A model generated the notes under the pieces. It was given only the letters and a program-made list of their open reading frames with translations, did not search any database and was not told where the DNA came from. DNA of 64,000 bases from Chryseobacterium gleum (GTDB lineage: Bacteria > Bacteroidota > Bacteroidia > Flavobacteriales_D > Crocinitomicaceae): assembly GCA_945888625.1 (NCBI GenBank), contig CAMDAH010000001.1:212540-276539 (forward strand), read 5' to 3'. This document shows, piece after piece, positions 54,742 through 63,935 of the stretch (the stretch's first letter is position 1; the number at the start of each line of letters is the position of its first letter). A program made the translations under genes and the position numbers.

Positions 54742-55296
54742 ATGAGTATTGAAGTAGCAAAATCATTGCATATAATTTTTGTTGTAACTTGGTTTGCAGG
54801 TTTGTTCTACATTGTTCGTTTGTTCATATACCACACCGAAGCCACGAAAAAACCTGATGTGGAACGCAATATATTAATTGCGCAGTATTCCATTATGGAA
54901 AAGAAATTGTGGTGGTACATAACTACCCCTTCGATGTACCTTACTTTTTTGTTCGGTATATGGGTATTAACCCTAAATACAGCCGCATACAATCAGCCTT
55001 GGATGTACATTAAAATTTCATTTGTTGTTTTATTGGCATTTTATCATTTTTTGTGTCAAAAAATCATGAAAGATTTATTGAATAATAAAGTGGTTTGGAC
55101 TTCTTATGGGCTGAGGGTTTGGAATGAGCTAGCTACCTTGTTTTTGGTGGTCATTGTTTTTTTGGTGGAAATGAAAAGCACTATGGATTGGATGTATGGC
55201 ACCATCGGTTTTGTAGGAACAGCAGCTTCTTTGTTTTTGGCTATCAAATTATACAAAACAATCCGAGAAAAAAGAGCAGAAAAAGTCGAAAATTAA
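54742..55296 (+). CDS. hemJ: Protoporphyrinogen IX oxidase HemJ-like membrane protein
   Basis: A 184-residue membrane protein with about four helices, of the HemJ/UPF0093 family, which oxidises protoporphyrinogen IX to protoporphyrin. The first helix holds the conserved His in SLHIIFVVTWFAGLFYIVRLFIYH, and the third segment MYIKISFVVLLAFYHFLC keeps the Lys and His characteristic of the family. It lies close to hemA-hemC-hemD (divergent side), which supports the role. It is driven by its own promoter. Confidence 0.9.
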   Translation: MSIEVAKSLHIIFVVTWFAGLFYIVRLFIYHTEATKKPDVERNILIAQYSIMEKKLWWYITTPSMYLTFLFGIWVLTLNTAAYNQPWMYIKISFVVLLAFYHFLCQKIMKDLLNNKVVWTSYGLRVWNELATLFLVVIVFLVEMKSTMDWMYGTIGFVGTAASLFLAIKLYKTIREKRAEKVEN

Positions 55297-55321
55297 TTCA
55301 CCTTACTTTTAAATGTTTTAC

Positions 55322-55329
55322 TACCTTTG
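55322..55329 (+). promoter_or_regulatory. -7 element of the ATP synthase operon
   Basis: TACCTTTG fits TAnnTTTG and lies 35 bases before the atpB ATG. No exact TTG is found at 19 bases upstream. Confidence 0.5.
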
Positions 55330-55364
55330 CACGAAATTTATAATAAAAGTTAATTGTTAGCTTG

Positions 55365-56474
55365 ATGTTTTTGAAAGATATTTTTAGTCGTATTGCTTTT
55401 GTTTTAATGTTGTTGGCTTTACCCAACTCGCTATTTGCAAACAAATCTTTAGTTGAAAGTCCGAAAACTGAATTTAACGTTAACGAGATGATCATGCACC
55501 ACGTTAAAGATGCGCATGAATGGCATTTGTGGGGCCCAGAACATGGCGGGGTGTCTATCTACCTGCCTGTAATTCTTTACGACAACGGGTTTAAAATTTT
55601 TAACTCCAAAAATTTATATCACGGAAACTATAAGGTAGAAAAAGCAGATTCAAACGAAAGTTTCAGTTACGTCGAAGGTATTGGGTCCGCGAAAGGATAC
55701 GCAATGTGCCATGAAAAAATTTACAAGCTAGACAACAACAAACTACATTTCAAGGAGGGGCACCCCCACAATGCAAAACCGTTGGATTTATCGATTACCA
55801 AAAACGTTTGCTCTTTATTTATAGGTGCCATCTTAATTTTGCTTATCATGTTTACCATGGCAAAATATTATAGAAAAAATGGTGCAGTCGCGCCGAAAGG
55901 GATAGCTAAGTTTTTAGAGCCGCTTGTGCTACTTGTTCAGGACGATATTGCCAAAGCAAATATTGGAGAAAAAAAATACAAGAAATTTGTTCCTTTTTTA
56001 TTGACGGCCTTCTTTTTTATACTCCTAAACAATTTATTGGGGATGATCCCGATTTTTCCGGGAGGAGCAAATTTAACTGGAAACATTAGCGTCACTTTTT
56101 TTCTAGCACTATGCACATTGCTCATTACTTTGTTTTCAGGAAATAAAAACTATTGGAGACATATTTTTGCCACACCAGGTGTCCCAATTCCAATTCTAAT
56201 CATAATGGTGCCAATTGAAATAGTTGGTATTTTCACAAAACCAATTGCACTAATGATTCGTCTTTTTGCCAACATTACAGCAGGACACATTATTATTCTT
56301 GCGTTAATTTCGTTGGTTTTTATTAATAAAAATATAGCTTGGGGCGCATTATCTGTTCCCTTGTCTCTATTTATTTCAATATTGGAAGTTTTGGTTGCTT
56401 TTTTACAGGCGTATCTTTTCACGATGCTATCCGCATTGTTTATAGGTGCGGCAGTGGAAGATGCGCATCATTAA
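55365..56474 (+). CDS. atpB: ATP synthase F0 subunit a
   Basis: A 369-residue form of subunit a (start ATG 55365; a TTG one codon earlier was ignored). It begins with a cleavable signal-like segment and a histidine-rich periplasmic extension (HHVKDAHEWHLWGPEHGG), typical of Bacteroidota AtpB, and has about five membrane helices after residue 145. The proton-channel helix carries the essential Arg in MIRLFANITAGHII. It is the first gene of atpB-E-F-H-A-G. Confidence 0.95.
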   Translation: MFLKDIFSRIAFVLMLLALPNSLFANKSLVESPKTEFNVNEMIMHHVKDAHEWHLWGPEHGGVSIYLPVILYDNGFKIFNSKNLYHGNYKVEKADSNESFSYVEGIGSAKGYAMCHEKIYKLDNNKLHFKEGHPHNAKPLDLSITKNVCSLFIGAILILLIMFTMAKYYRKNGAVAPKGIAKFLEPLVLLVQDDIAKANIGEKKYKKFVPFLLTAFFFILLNNLLGMIPIFPGGANLTGNISVTFFLALCTLLITLFSGNKNYWRHIFATPGVPIPILIIMVPIEIVGIFTKPIALMIRLFANITAGHIIILALISLVFINKNIAWGALSVPLSLFISILEVLVAFLQAYLFTMLSALFIGAAVEDAHH

Positions 56475-56481
56475 TTAGTAA

Positions 56482-56730
<249 letters not shown>

Positions 56731-56741
56731 TAAACTAAAGT

Positions 56742-56774
56742 TGAGTGACCTCAACGGTTGGTTTTGGTCACTCA
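56742..56774 (+). promoter_or_regulatory. Intercistronic hairpin between atpE and atpF
   Basis: TGAGTGACC and GGTCACTCA pair over nine bases, with a 15-base loop, and are followed by five T. It lies in the 72-base gap of the operon. It may protect the atpE message or partly terminate transcription, so raising c-subunit dosage. Confidence 0.6.
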
Positions 56775-56802
56775 TTTTTGATTAAAAAAAAAATAGTTAG
56801 AT

Positions 56803-57297
56803 ATGGAATTGATATCACCTGATTTGGGCTTGTTGTTTTGGACAGGCTTGGTTTTTTGTCTTTTATTGTTCTTACTTGCAAAATTTGCTTGGAAGCCAAT
56901 TCTAGGAGCTGTTAATGCCCGGGAACAAAAGATAACGGAAGCTTTAGAACTTGCAGAAAAAACAAAAGCAGAAATGCTTTTGCTCAAGGCGGAGAATGAA
57001 AAAATAATAAAAGACGCAAGAGCAGAGCGCGATTCAATTGTTAAAGAAGCAAAAGAAATTGCTGTTCAAATGGTTTCATCCGCCAAAGAGAAAGCTACAA
57101 TTGAGGCAAATAAAATTTTGGAAAGTGCCAAATTAAGCATCGTTTCCGAAAAGAATGCGGCAATTACGGATTTGAAAAACCAAGTGGCGGGGTTTTCCCT
57201 AACAATTGCGGAATCTATCGTTAGAAGTGAATTAGCTAATGATGATAAACAAAAAGCATTAGCAGATAAGTTAGCAGATGAAATTAATTTGAATTGA
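56803..57297 (+). CDS. atpF: ATP synthase F0 subunit b
   Basis: A 164-residue peripheral-stalk subunit: one N-terminal membrane helix (LLFWTGLVFCLLLFLLAKF, residues about 9-28) and a long charged coiled coil rich in Ala, Lys and Glu. It follows atpE with a hairpin between them, and atpH starts three bases after its stop. Confidence 0.94.
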   Translation: MELISPDLGLLFWTGLVFCLLLFLLAKFAWKPILGAVNAREQKITEALELAEKTKAEMLLLKAENEKIIKDARAERDSIVKEAKEIAVQMVSSAKEKATIEANKILESAKLSIVSEKNAAITDLKNQVAGFSLTIAESIVRSELANDDKQKALADKLADEINLN

Positions 57298-57300
57298 TGC

Positions 57301-57834
57301 ATGAAATCAACTAAATCTGCTCACAGGTACTCCAAAGCATTGCTCGAAATGGCAATAGAACAGAACACAACTGATCTTATATTGACAGATATGTCTGGCA
57401 TTGTAACAATGGCTAAAAATTCCAAAGATTTTCTAAACTTCATTCATTCTCCTGTAATAAGGCCTGACAAGAAAATAGCGGTTATTGGGAAATTATTTAC
57501 TGACTTTCAACCATTAACGTCGGGTTTTATAGCCTTAATTGTTAAAAACGGCAGAGCAGATCTGTTGCCACAAATTGCTCATTCGTTTTGTGCCTTGCTA
57601 GAAGAACACAGGGGAATTGTTTCAGGCACAATTTGTAGCGCTGTTCCTTTAGACGCATCCAACAGAAATAAAATATTGGAGAAATTAGGTCGATTATTTA
57701 AAGGCGAACTTCAGCTAACGGAGGAAATTGATGCCTCGTTAATCGGAGGATTTAAAGTGACTATTGGTGATAAACAAATTGATGCTTCGGTGTCGACTCA
57801 ATTAAAAAATCTAAGACAAGAAATAACTAAGTAA
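57301..57834 (+). CDS. atpH: ATP synthase F1 subunit delta
   Basis: A 177-residue stalk protein linking F1 to subunit b. N-terminal helices begin SAHRYSKALLEMAIEQ, and the C-terminal part has the signature ASLIGGFKVTIGDKQIDASV with STQLKNLR. A hairpin and 32 bases separate it from atpA. Confidence 0.93.
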   Translation: MKSTKSAHRYSKALLEMAIEQNTTDLILTDMSGIVTMAKNSKDFLNFIHSPVIRPDKKIAVIGKLFTDFQPLTSGFIALIVKNGRADLLPQIAHSFCALLEEHRGIVSGTICSAVPLDASNRNKILEKLGRLFKGELQLTEEIDASLIGGFKVTIGDKQIDASVSTQLKNLRQEITK

Positions 57835-57846
57835 GCCCTTGGGCTT
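57833..57846 (+). promoter_or_regulatory. Short hairpin between atpH and atpA
   Basis: AAGCC-CTTG-GGCTT is followed by six A, not T, so it is not a terminator. It overlaps the atpH stop codon and may affect mRNA processing or translation coupling. Confidence 0.35.
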
Positions 57847-57866
57847 AAAAAACTAAATTTAAACAA

Positions 57867-59441
57867 ATGGCAGATATAAATCCAGCAGAAGTTTCCGCAA
57901 TTTTAAGGGAACAATTATCAGGTTTCAGAACGGAAGCTGAATTGCAAGAAGTGGGAACGGTACTACAAATCGGAGACGGGATAGCACGAATTTATGGACT
58001 AAATGGCGTGCAGTACGGCGAGTTAATTGAATTTAATGACGGTCTACAAGGAATTGCACTTAATTTAGAAGAAGATAACGTTGGTGCGGTTCTTTTGGGT
58101 AGATCATCATTGGTTAAGGAAGGGGATACCGTTAAACGTCTTGGGCGAATTGCATCAGTTAAAATTGGCGAGGGTGTTGTTGGTCGTGTTGTAGATACTT
58201 TAGGTACGCCAATCGACGGTAAAGGACCTATTACTGGAGAACTTTATGAAATGCCAATTGAAAGAAAAGCACCGGGTGTAATTTTTCGTCAACCGGTAAC
58301 AGAACCCCTACAGACAGGGATCAAAGCAATTGACTCGATGATTCCAATCGGTCGTGGGCAGCGTGAACTTATTATTGGTGACCGTCAGACGGGTAAAACG
58401 ACTGTTGCAATCGATACCATTATAAATCAGCGAGAATTTTATGATCGTGGTGAACCTGTATATTGTATCTACGTGGCTATTGGTCAAAAAGGATCAACGG
58501 TTGCAGGTATCGTTAAAAAGTTTGAGGATGCTGGAGCAATGGCTTATACCACTGTGGTTGCTTCAAATGCTTCTGATCCTGCTCCAATGCAGTTTTATGC
58601 TCCGATGACAGGTGCTGCAATCGGGGAGTTTTTTAGAGATTCTGGAAGACAAGCGCTTATCGTATTTGATGATTTATCAAAACAAGCTGTCGCGTACCGT
58701 GAGGTTTCTTTGTTGCTTCGTCGCCCACCAGGACGAGAGGCATACCCAGGAGATGTGTTTTATCTTCACTCTCGTTTATTGGAGCGTGCTGCTAAAATCA
58801 TTAACGATGATTCCATTGCTAGTCAAATGAATGATTTGCCAGATTCAATTAGGCATTTAGTAAAAGGTGGAGGTTCGCTTACGGCTTTACCTATTATTGA
58901 GACGCAGGCAGGTGACGTTTCGGCTTATATTCCAACCAATGTTATCTCCATTACAGATGGCCAAATTTTCTTGGAGTCGGATTTGTTTAACTCTGGCGTA
59001 CGTCCTGCCATCAACGTAGGAATCTCCGTATCTCGAGTGGGTGGGTCAGCACAAATTAAATCAATGAAAAAGGTAGCTGGAACATTAAAGTTGGACCAAG
59101 CACAATACCGTGAATTGGAAGCTTTCGCTAAGTTTGGTTCAGACTTGGATGCCGCCACTAAATCTGTACTGGATAAAGGTTCTAGAAATGTGGAGATTTT
59201 AAAGCAGCGTGAAGGTGACCCATACACTGTTGAGAAACAAATTGCTATCATTTTTGTGGGAACAAAAGGCCTCATTCAAAATGTGCCGATTACGCAAGTG
59301 AAGGCGTTTGAAAAAGAATATTTAAATTTCTTAGAGGCAAAGCACGCGGATGTATTAGTTGCTTTGAAAGCAGGAAAGTACACCGACGAGTTAACGGATG
59401 TGTTAACAAAATGCGCGAAAGAAATAGCACAGAAATATTAA
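57867..59441 (+). CDS. atpA: ATP synthase F1 subunit alpha
   Basis: A 524-residue regulatory subunit of the F1 head. The beta-barrel N-terminus ([13 protein letters not shown]) precedes the P-loop GDRQTGKT at residues 171-178 and the signature [17 protein letters not shown]. Length is normal. atpG follows after 34 bases. atpD and atpC are absent, as usual for this phylum. Confidence 0.96.
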   Translation: MADINPAEVSAILREQLSGFRTEAELQEVGTVLQIGDGIARIYGLNGVQYGELIEFNDGLQGIALNLEEDNVGAVLLGRSSLVKEGDTVKRLGRIASVKIGEGVVGRVVDTLGTPIDGKGPITGELYEMPIERKAPGVIFRQPVTEPLQTGIKAIDSMIPIGRGQRELIIGDRQTGKTTVAIDTIINQREFYDRGEPVYCIYVAIGQKGSTVAGIVKKFEDAGAMAYTTVVASNASDPAPMQFYAPMTGAAIGEFFRDSGRQALIVFDDLSKQAVAYREVSLLLRRPPGREAYPGDVFYLHSRLLERAAKIINDDSIASQMNDLPDSIRHLVKGGGSLTALPIIETQAGDVSAYIPTNVISITDGQIFLESDLFNSGVRPAINVGISVSRVGGSAQIKSMKKVAGTLKLDQAQYRELEAFAKFGSDLDAATKSVLDKGSRNVEILKQREGDPYTVEKQIAIIFVGTKGLIQNVPITQVKAFEKEYLNFLEAKHADVLVALKAGKYTDELTDVLTKCAKEIAQKY

Positions 59442-59475
59442 TTAAATTTCCTCATCAACTGGTTGTTTGTAAATT

Positions 59476-60351
59476 ATGGCAAATTTAAAAGAAATAAGAA
59501 ATAGAATTGCATCGGTTGGATCAACGATGCAAATCACTTCTGCCATGAAAATGGTTTCGGCTGCCAAATTGAAACGCGCTCAAGATGCAGTTACCAGGCT
59601 AAGGCCGTATGCTGGTAAATTAAAAGACATACTAGAAAATTTGAGCGCTGTTACGGATGCCTCCGAAAATAAATTAGCGCAAAAAAATGACCAAAAAAGT
59701 GTTCTTTTGGTTGCCATTACCTCTAATCGTGGTTTGTGTGGTGGTTTTAACAACAACGTGATTAAAAAAGTACAGCAGTTGATGCGCGAGGATCTCCAAA
59801 ACATGGAGGTCAAAGTGCTTTGTTTGGGTAAAAAGGTGAAAGACGTCATCAAGCGAACACCAAATTATTTCATTACAGACAACTTGATTGCTTGTGAAGA
59901 TGTTTTTTCGGATTTAACTTTTGATCGAACGGCAATAATTGCAAATGAATTGATGGCATTATACGAAGCACAACAATTTAGTAAGATAGTTATTGTGTAT
60001 AACCGATTTGTAAATGCGGCAACACAGGCCATAGAAACAGAGCAGTTTCTTCCTGTAATCACTCCTGCCATTTCCGATAGTGCAAGCACCATTGACTACT
60101 TATTTGAGCCAAGTAAACAAGAATTGGTGGAGGTGCTAATACCAAAATCCTTAAAAATTCAATTGTTCAAGGCACTCTTAGATTCTAATGCATCCGAACA
60201 AGGTGCTCGAATGACTGCCATGCATAAAGCAACAGATAATGCCAAAGAACTGCAAAAGAATTTAAAGTTATCTTACAACAAAGCACGTCAAGCAGCAATA
60301 ACCAACGAGATTTTAGAGATTGTTGGTGGGGCAGAAGCGTTGAACTCATAA
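59476..60351 (+). CDS. atpG: ATP synthase F1 subunit gamma
   Basis: A 291-residue central shaft subunit. The N- and C-terminal helices carry the conserved patterns MANLKEIRNRIASVGSTMQI and ITNEILEIVGGAEAL; the middle has SNRGLCGGFNN. It closes the operon; the next gene has its own -7 element 6 bases later. Confidence 0.95.
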   Translation: MANLKEIRNRIASVGSTMQITSAMKMVSAAKLKRAQDAVTRLRPYAGKLKDILENLSAVTDASENKLAQKNDQKSVLLVAITSNRGLCGGFNNNVIKKVQQLMREDLQNMEVKVLCLGKKVKDVIKRTPNYFITDNLIACEDVFSDLTFDRTAIIANELMALYEAQQFSKIVIVYNRFVNAATQAIETEQFLPVITPAISDSASTIDYLFEPSKQELVEVLIPKSLKIQLFKALLDSNASEQGARMTAMHKATDNAKELQKNLKLSYNKARQAAITNEILEIVGGAEALNS

Positions 60352-60357
60352 TTTCGT

Positions 60358-60365
60358 TAGTTTTG
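60358..60365 (+). promoter_or_regulatory. -7 element of the response regulator gene
   Basis: TAGTTTTG fits TAnnTTTG; the ATG starts five bases later, so the message is predicted to be nearly leaderless and separate from the atp operon. Confidence 0.5.
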
Positions 60366-60370
60366 ATTGT

Positions 60371-61009
60371 ATGGAGGGAAATATCAAAGTGCTTATTGTT
60401 GACGATCATAAATTAATTAGTGAGGCTTGGTCGTCTTTGCTAAAAGATGCGCCAGCAATTGTTGTAGTAGGAACTGCTGATAATGAGCAAGGTGCCTACG
60501 ACTCAGCGCTTAGTTTACGCCCTGATATCATATTAATGGACATCAATTTGGGTAGTGGCAGCGGTATTGATGCTGCAGTCAAGATTAATAATAGTTTGCC
60601 TAAATCAAGGGTCATTGGACTTTCTTTACACGATGATATTACCTATGTTAAAAAGTTTTTGTCTATTGGTGCAAAGGGTTATTTGACAAAGAACACCACG
60701 AAGAGTGAGTTAATTGCTGCTATTCACGCGGTATTCAATGGAGAGGTTTATATTGCCTCAGATATCAAAGACCGTTATTTTACTGATTTATTAAATGTAA
60801 ATAATTCAGCCTCAAAAAAGGAGCTTACCTTGAAAGAAATCGAAATTGTTAAGTTGATTGCTCAGGGGCATACGTCCAAAGACATTGCTGATAAATTGTT
60901 TATTTCCGCGCGAACGGTTGAAACTCACCGGCACAATATTTTAAAGAAATTAAGTCTGCCAAATGCTGCGCAATTGAGTAGTTGGGCAAAGGATAAGGGG
61001 TATGTTTAG
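60371..61009 (+). CDS. LuxR/NarL-type response regulator (orphan)
   Basis: A 212-residue regulator: receiver domain 1-120 with acidic pocket D11-D12, phosphoacceptor D57 in LMDINLG and the switch Lys in GYLTKN; then a NarL/FixJ-type HTH about 145-210 (LTLKEIEIVKLIAQGHTSKDI, SARTVETHRHNILKKL). No histidine kinase gene is adjacent in the window. It is convergent with the lycopene cyclase/Blh gene (7-base gap) and next to the atp operon, so a role in energy or light regulation is possible but only by position. Confidence 0.9.
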   Translation: MEGNIKVLIVDDHKLISEAWSSLLKDAPAIVVVGTADNEQGAYDSALSLRPDIILMDINLGSGSGIDAAVKINNSLPKSRVIGLSLHDDITYVKKFLSIGAKGYLTKNTTKSELIAAIHAVFNGEVYIASDIKDRYFTDLLNVNNSASKKELTLKEIEIVKLIAQGHTSKDIADKLFISARTVETHRHNILKKLSLPNAAQLSSWAKDKGYV

Positions 61010-61016
61010 TAGGGTC

Positions 61017-63044
61017 TTAGTCGCTATGCTCTTTCTTTTCACTTAGCTGATTGGTTTTTTTATTGTAAAGTTTGTGCATGGATATCGCGTGTGGCAGACT
61101 CAAACAGGCGATAAAAACAAAAAACTGGCCCCAAATTGCTGTTTCGCTTCCAATTAAGTTGTTTGGTTTTGAGGAGAGAAATAGAAAAGTGAAAAATAGG
61201 AGCCATGCACCAACATGAAAGGGCAATGCTTTTAGCCACACCTTAAGATGACTTTGATTTAAGTGCTCTTTTATGTGTTGCCACCCCGTTAAGCTATGTT
61301 GCCCTATGAAATAAAATCCAAATGCAAACAATAAGGGCAATTGACTCGATATCAATAGGGTGAGTAGGGCAATACTAAATAAATATTGTTTTCGAATAGC
61401 TGACCACACTAGCCATGGAATAATTAACCAAATGGGACAACTAAACGGCAGACTTAACTTTCCAATGACAGTGGTTATTGCATTCGTCTCCGCTAGATGG
61501 GTTCCAAGTAGATAAAACAGCACAAACATTCCCCAAAGCAACGATATTCCTGCCTTGAATTTCCATTGTTTGCCGTCAGCCTGACCAAAATGCCATGCGG
61601 AATAAGCTAAAAAGGTGAAAAGTGCGAAGGTGGGTAGAAGATACCAAATTAAGCCTATTCCTGCCGCCTGCAGCAAATAGAAAAAGATGAACCGAGGCAT
61701 TTTTGAGGATTCCCAGTTGCCCGTTTCTAGAAGGTGGTCCACGGCGCCGTGGGGAATACCTACTGTAATTAAACCGGTAATAAATAACCCATAACCCACC
61801 ACATGTTGAGTTGGTGGCGAACTTCCCAACGTAAATAATAAAAGACTCAAGAGCAGAACAACTAAAGGTCTAAACCAAGCCATTGTTGGTATGCATTTAA
61901 ATAATGCTTGAATAAATGGAGCCCAGGGCAATTTTGTGAATAGGTGTATGTCTTCTTTAATCGTTGTTTTTTGATCTAAAAATTTCAAAACCAACAAAAT
62001 CTCAGTTTTATTAAACAATGCTTGGAATATATTTTTCCCTTTTTGTGGCTTGTCTTTTAGAATAGTTAGGAGTAACGAATCGTAAAAAGCAAAGCGTCCC
62101 GTTTTTGTATCTTGGTAGCTTGTATTTTTAGGAATAGCGATTGATTGGTCCAATGAATTTGCCACCTCGCGGGCACGTTGGTACATATTCTTAAAAGCAT
62201 AGCCCGTACTTGGTTTGATGGTATAGTTTTTAGCGCCTAATAAAATCACATTGTCAATAGCTTTGTTTTCAATCTCACAATTACTCATTGGGATACATCC
62301 TTTTTCAACAGCTTTTATGGTGAATTCACCAAAATGCTTTTGAATGTATTGATTCAAGAGTTCGTTTGCCTCTAATTCGCTTAGAACTGTTGCCCCGAAT
62401 CTAGTAAGTTCAACAAGGGTTGTATTAAGCGTAAATGGCAAAACGTACATGAATTGTGTAGAATTGTTTTGCGGTATATCAAAGTCCATTAAACGACATG
62501 CTTCAGGGTCTTGAATAGGCAATTTGGTTTCAATTTCCCATCCAATAAAACTCTGGAAGATATGTGTTTCTCCCTTTTTAATTTTTTTAAACAGTGGTGT
62601 TCTTGAGTCAAAAATTAGCCTTCCTTGTATTGGAGTTCCATTTACAATTATGCACGTGCCTGACTCATTTTTTATAATATCATCCACGGGTGCAACGAGC
62701 TTATCCCAATGATAAATACGTTCTAACGCTTGAATTTTCTTATATAGATCAATACTAGCAATGTGCTGGTAGTGAAGGGGAGAAATGCTTTTTGTTTGCG
62801 TTTGTCCGATGGCTATTTTAGACCATTTGAATTTTATTAGGTCTTTTAAATCCTTGGTTATATCGTCTTGTTCATTTGCCCAAAAACAAAAGGTTTTATC
62901 ATTGTTCGTTTTTGTTGCCGGATCGACAATTAAAATAGTTACTTGGTCTAAGCGTTTCTTTTTATGTAATTGCAAGAGAAGCAATGATGCCGCCGCCCCA
63001 TAGCCAGCAAAAATATAATCATATGTCTTTTCTCTAGTTATCAC
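61017..63044 (-). CDS. Lycopene beta-cyclase / Brp-Blh beta-carotene cleavage fusion
   Basis: A 675-residue two-domain protein. Residues 1 to about 385 are a CrtY-type lycopene cyclase: FAD motif YDYIFAGYGAAAS (10-20), KTFCFWANE (50-58), MYVLPFTLNTTLVELTRF (199-216) and KPSTGYAFKNMYQRA (277-291). Residues about 393-660 are a polytopic membrane domain of the Brp/Blh beta-carotene 15,15'-dioxygenase family: GIPHGAVDH (H432, H437), SAWHFGQAD (H485), GQHSLTGW (H583) and LPHAISMH (H652), the His-rich iron site of the family. One chain would turn lycopene into beta-carotene and then retinal. The second expected His of the HSxxH-type motif is not at +4 but may be H590. Start is a GTG at 63044. The opsin gene lies upstream on the same strand, separated by a terminator. 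Confidence 0.88.
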   Translation of the reverse strand: MITREKTYDYIFAGYGAAASLLLLQLHKKKRLDQVTILIVDPATKTNNDKTFCFWANEQDDITKDLKDLIKFKWSKIAIGQTQTKSISPLHYQHIASIDLYKKIQALERIYHWDKLVAPVDDIIKNESGTCIIVNGTPIQGRLIFDSRTPLFKKIKKGETHIFQSFIGWEIETKLPIQDPEACRLMDFDIPQNNSTQFMYVLPFTLNTTLVELTRFGATVLSELEANELLNQYIQKHFGEFTIKAVEKGCIPMSNCEIENKAIDNVILLGAKNYTIKPSTGYAFKNMYQRAREVANSLDQSIAIPKNTSYQDTKTGRFAFYDSLLLTILKDKPQKGKNIFQALFNKTEILLVLKFLDQKTTIKEDIHLFTKLPWAPFIQALFKCIPTMAWFRPLVVLLLSLLLFTLGSSPPTQHVVGYGLFITGLITVGIPHGAVDHLLETGNWESSKMPRFIFFYLLQAAGIGLIWYLLPTFALFTFLAYSAWHFGQADGKQWKFKAGISLLWGMFVLFYLLGTHLAETNAITTVIGKLSLPFSCPIWLIIPWLVWSAIRKQYLFSIALLTLLISSQLPLLFAFGFYFIGQHSLTGWQHIKEHLNQSHLKVWLKALPFHVGAWLLFFTFLFLSSKPNNLIGSETAIWGQFFVFIACLSLPHAISMHKLYNKKTNQLSEKKEHSD

Positions 63045-63134
63045 GATTTTAGGTGAGCAGTTTTATAGTGTACTTTTTAAAATTTGCTGTTAAAAAATTA
63101 AAACAGCTGTTTATGTGCATAATTAGGCGTAAAA

Positions 63135-63168
63135 AAAAAGTGGGAAACCTCTCGGATTCCCACTTTTT
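63135..63168 (-). terminator. Terminator downstream of the rhodopsin gene
   Basis: AAAAAGTGGGAA and TTCCCACTTTTT form a 12-bp stem with a 10-base loop, starting 21 bases after the rhodopsin stop on the minus strand; the complementary A run is read as T. It may work in both directions and limits read-through into the carotenoid fusion gene. Confidence 0.8.
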
Positions 63169-63188
63169 AACAATTCCAATATAAATAA

Positions 63189-63935
63189 TTAGGCAGTAGC
63201 AGAAGTAGATTCCTCTGTTCTAGACAAAGCATAAATTACTAAACCAAAACCAATTTTGTTGATTGCATCAGCAATGTTGTAAACGATGTCCATTGCAACT
63301 GCTGCATCCTTAGGATTGGAAACGAAAGTCATTCCAAATAACCCACCTGGAGTTCCTAAAATGTAACCTAACGGATAAATTGCCCAACCAACTAGTACAA
63401 ACCAAGCAAGGATTTTCGTTGCTTTTGCAACTTGTGGACCTGCTGTTTGTGCCAATTTTGAAACTTCTCCAAACCAAACTAGGTAAGCGATGTAAAAATA
63501 AGCTGCTCCTGAGATAACTCCCCATAACACACTGTGGTCACGGTCGATCGTTTCGCCAAAGTAACCTGTTACTAGCATTACCAACGATGCGAAAATTAAC
63601 TTCCAAAGTAAGCCGATTTTAGCTCCTGCTTTTTTGGTAATTAGGTAAAACTCAACACACATTAAAGGAACAGTTAGGATCCAATCTACATATCGAAAGA
63701 ATGTAGGTGATTCACCTGTCTCAAGGTTGTAACTTCTCATGTAGTAGTAATGTACTGCTGCAATGAAAGTTATTAGTCCTGAAACTAAAACTGATGTTCT
63801 CCATTTTTGAGCGGTGTTGCTTAACTCAAAAAAGAAAAATACTGAAGCGGCCATCATGGCCATCGTACCGATAAAAAACGTAAACGCTACGTAATTGTCT
63901 TGAGCTATCGGCGTAATTGTAGATAAATAAAACAT
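63189..63935 (-). CDS. Proton-pumping rhodopsin (proteorhodopsin type)
   Basis: A 248-residue seven-helix microbial rhodopsin. The proton path residues are H62 (HYYYMR), D84 as proton acceptor, T88 and E95 as donor in RYVDWILTVPLMCVEFY, forming the D-T-E set of outward proton pumps; D223 and the retinal Schiff-base K227 are in helix G (ADAINKIGF). M92 occupies the colour-tuning position that is Leu in green and Gln in blue proteorhodopsins, so green absorption is expected, as in many flavobacteria. A weak -7 element (TAAATTTA, minus, 63950-63943) is the best promoter candidate. The retinal-making fusion gene lies directly downstream. Confidence 0.95.
   Translation of the reverse strand: MFYLSTITPIAQDNYVAFTFFIGTMAMMAASVFFFFELSNTAQKWRTSVLVSGLITFIAAVHYYYMRSYNLETGESPTFFRYVDWILTVPLMCVEFYLITKKAGAKIGLLWKLIFASLVMLVTGYFGETIDRDHSVLWGVISGAAYFYIAYLVWFGEVSKLAQTAGPQVAKATKILAWFVLVGWAIYPLGYILGTPGGLFGMTFVSNPKDAAVAMDIVYNIADAINKIGFGLVIYALSRTEESTSATA

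Noticed and set aside
57833..57846. Terminator in the atp operon between atpH and atpA
   Set aside because: The stem is short and followed by A residues, not T; read-through is needed for atpA and atpG.
61017..63044. Two separate genes crtY and blh with a missed stop
   Set aside because: The supplied frame is open across the junction near residues 380-395, with no internal stop, so a fusion is the direct reading.
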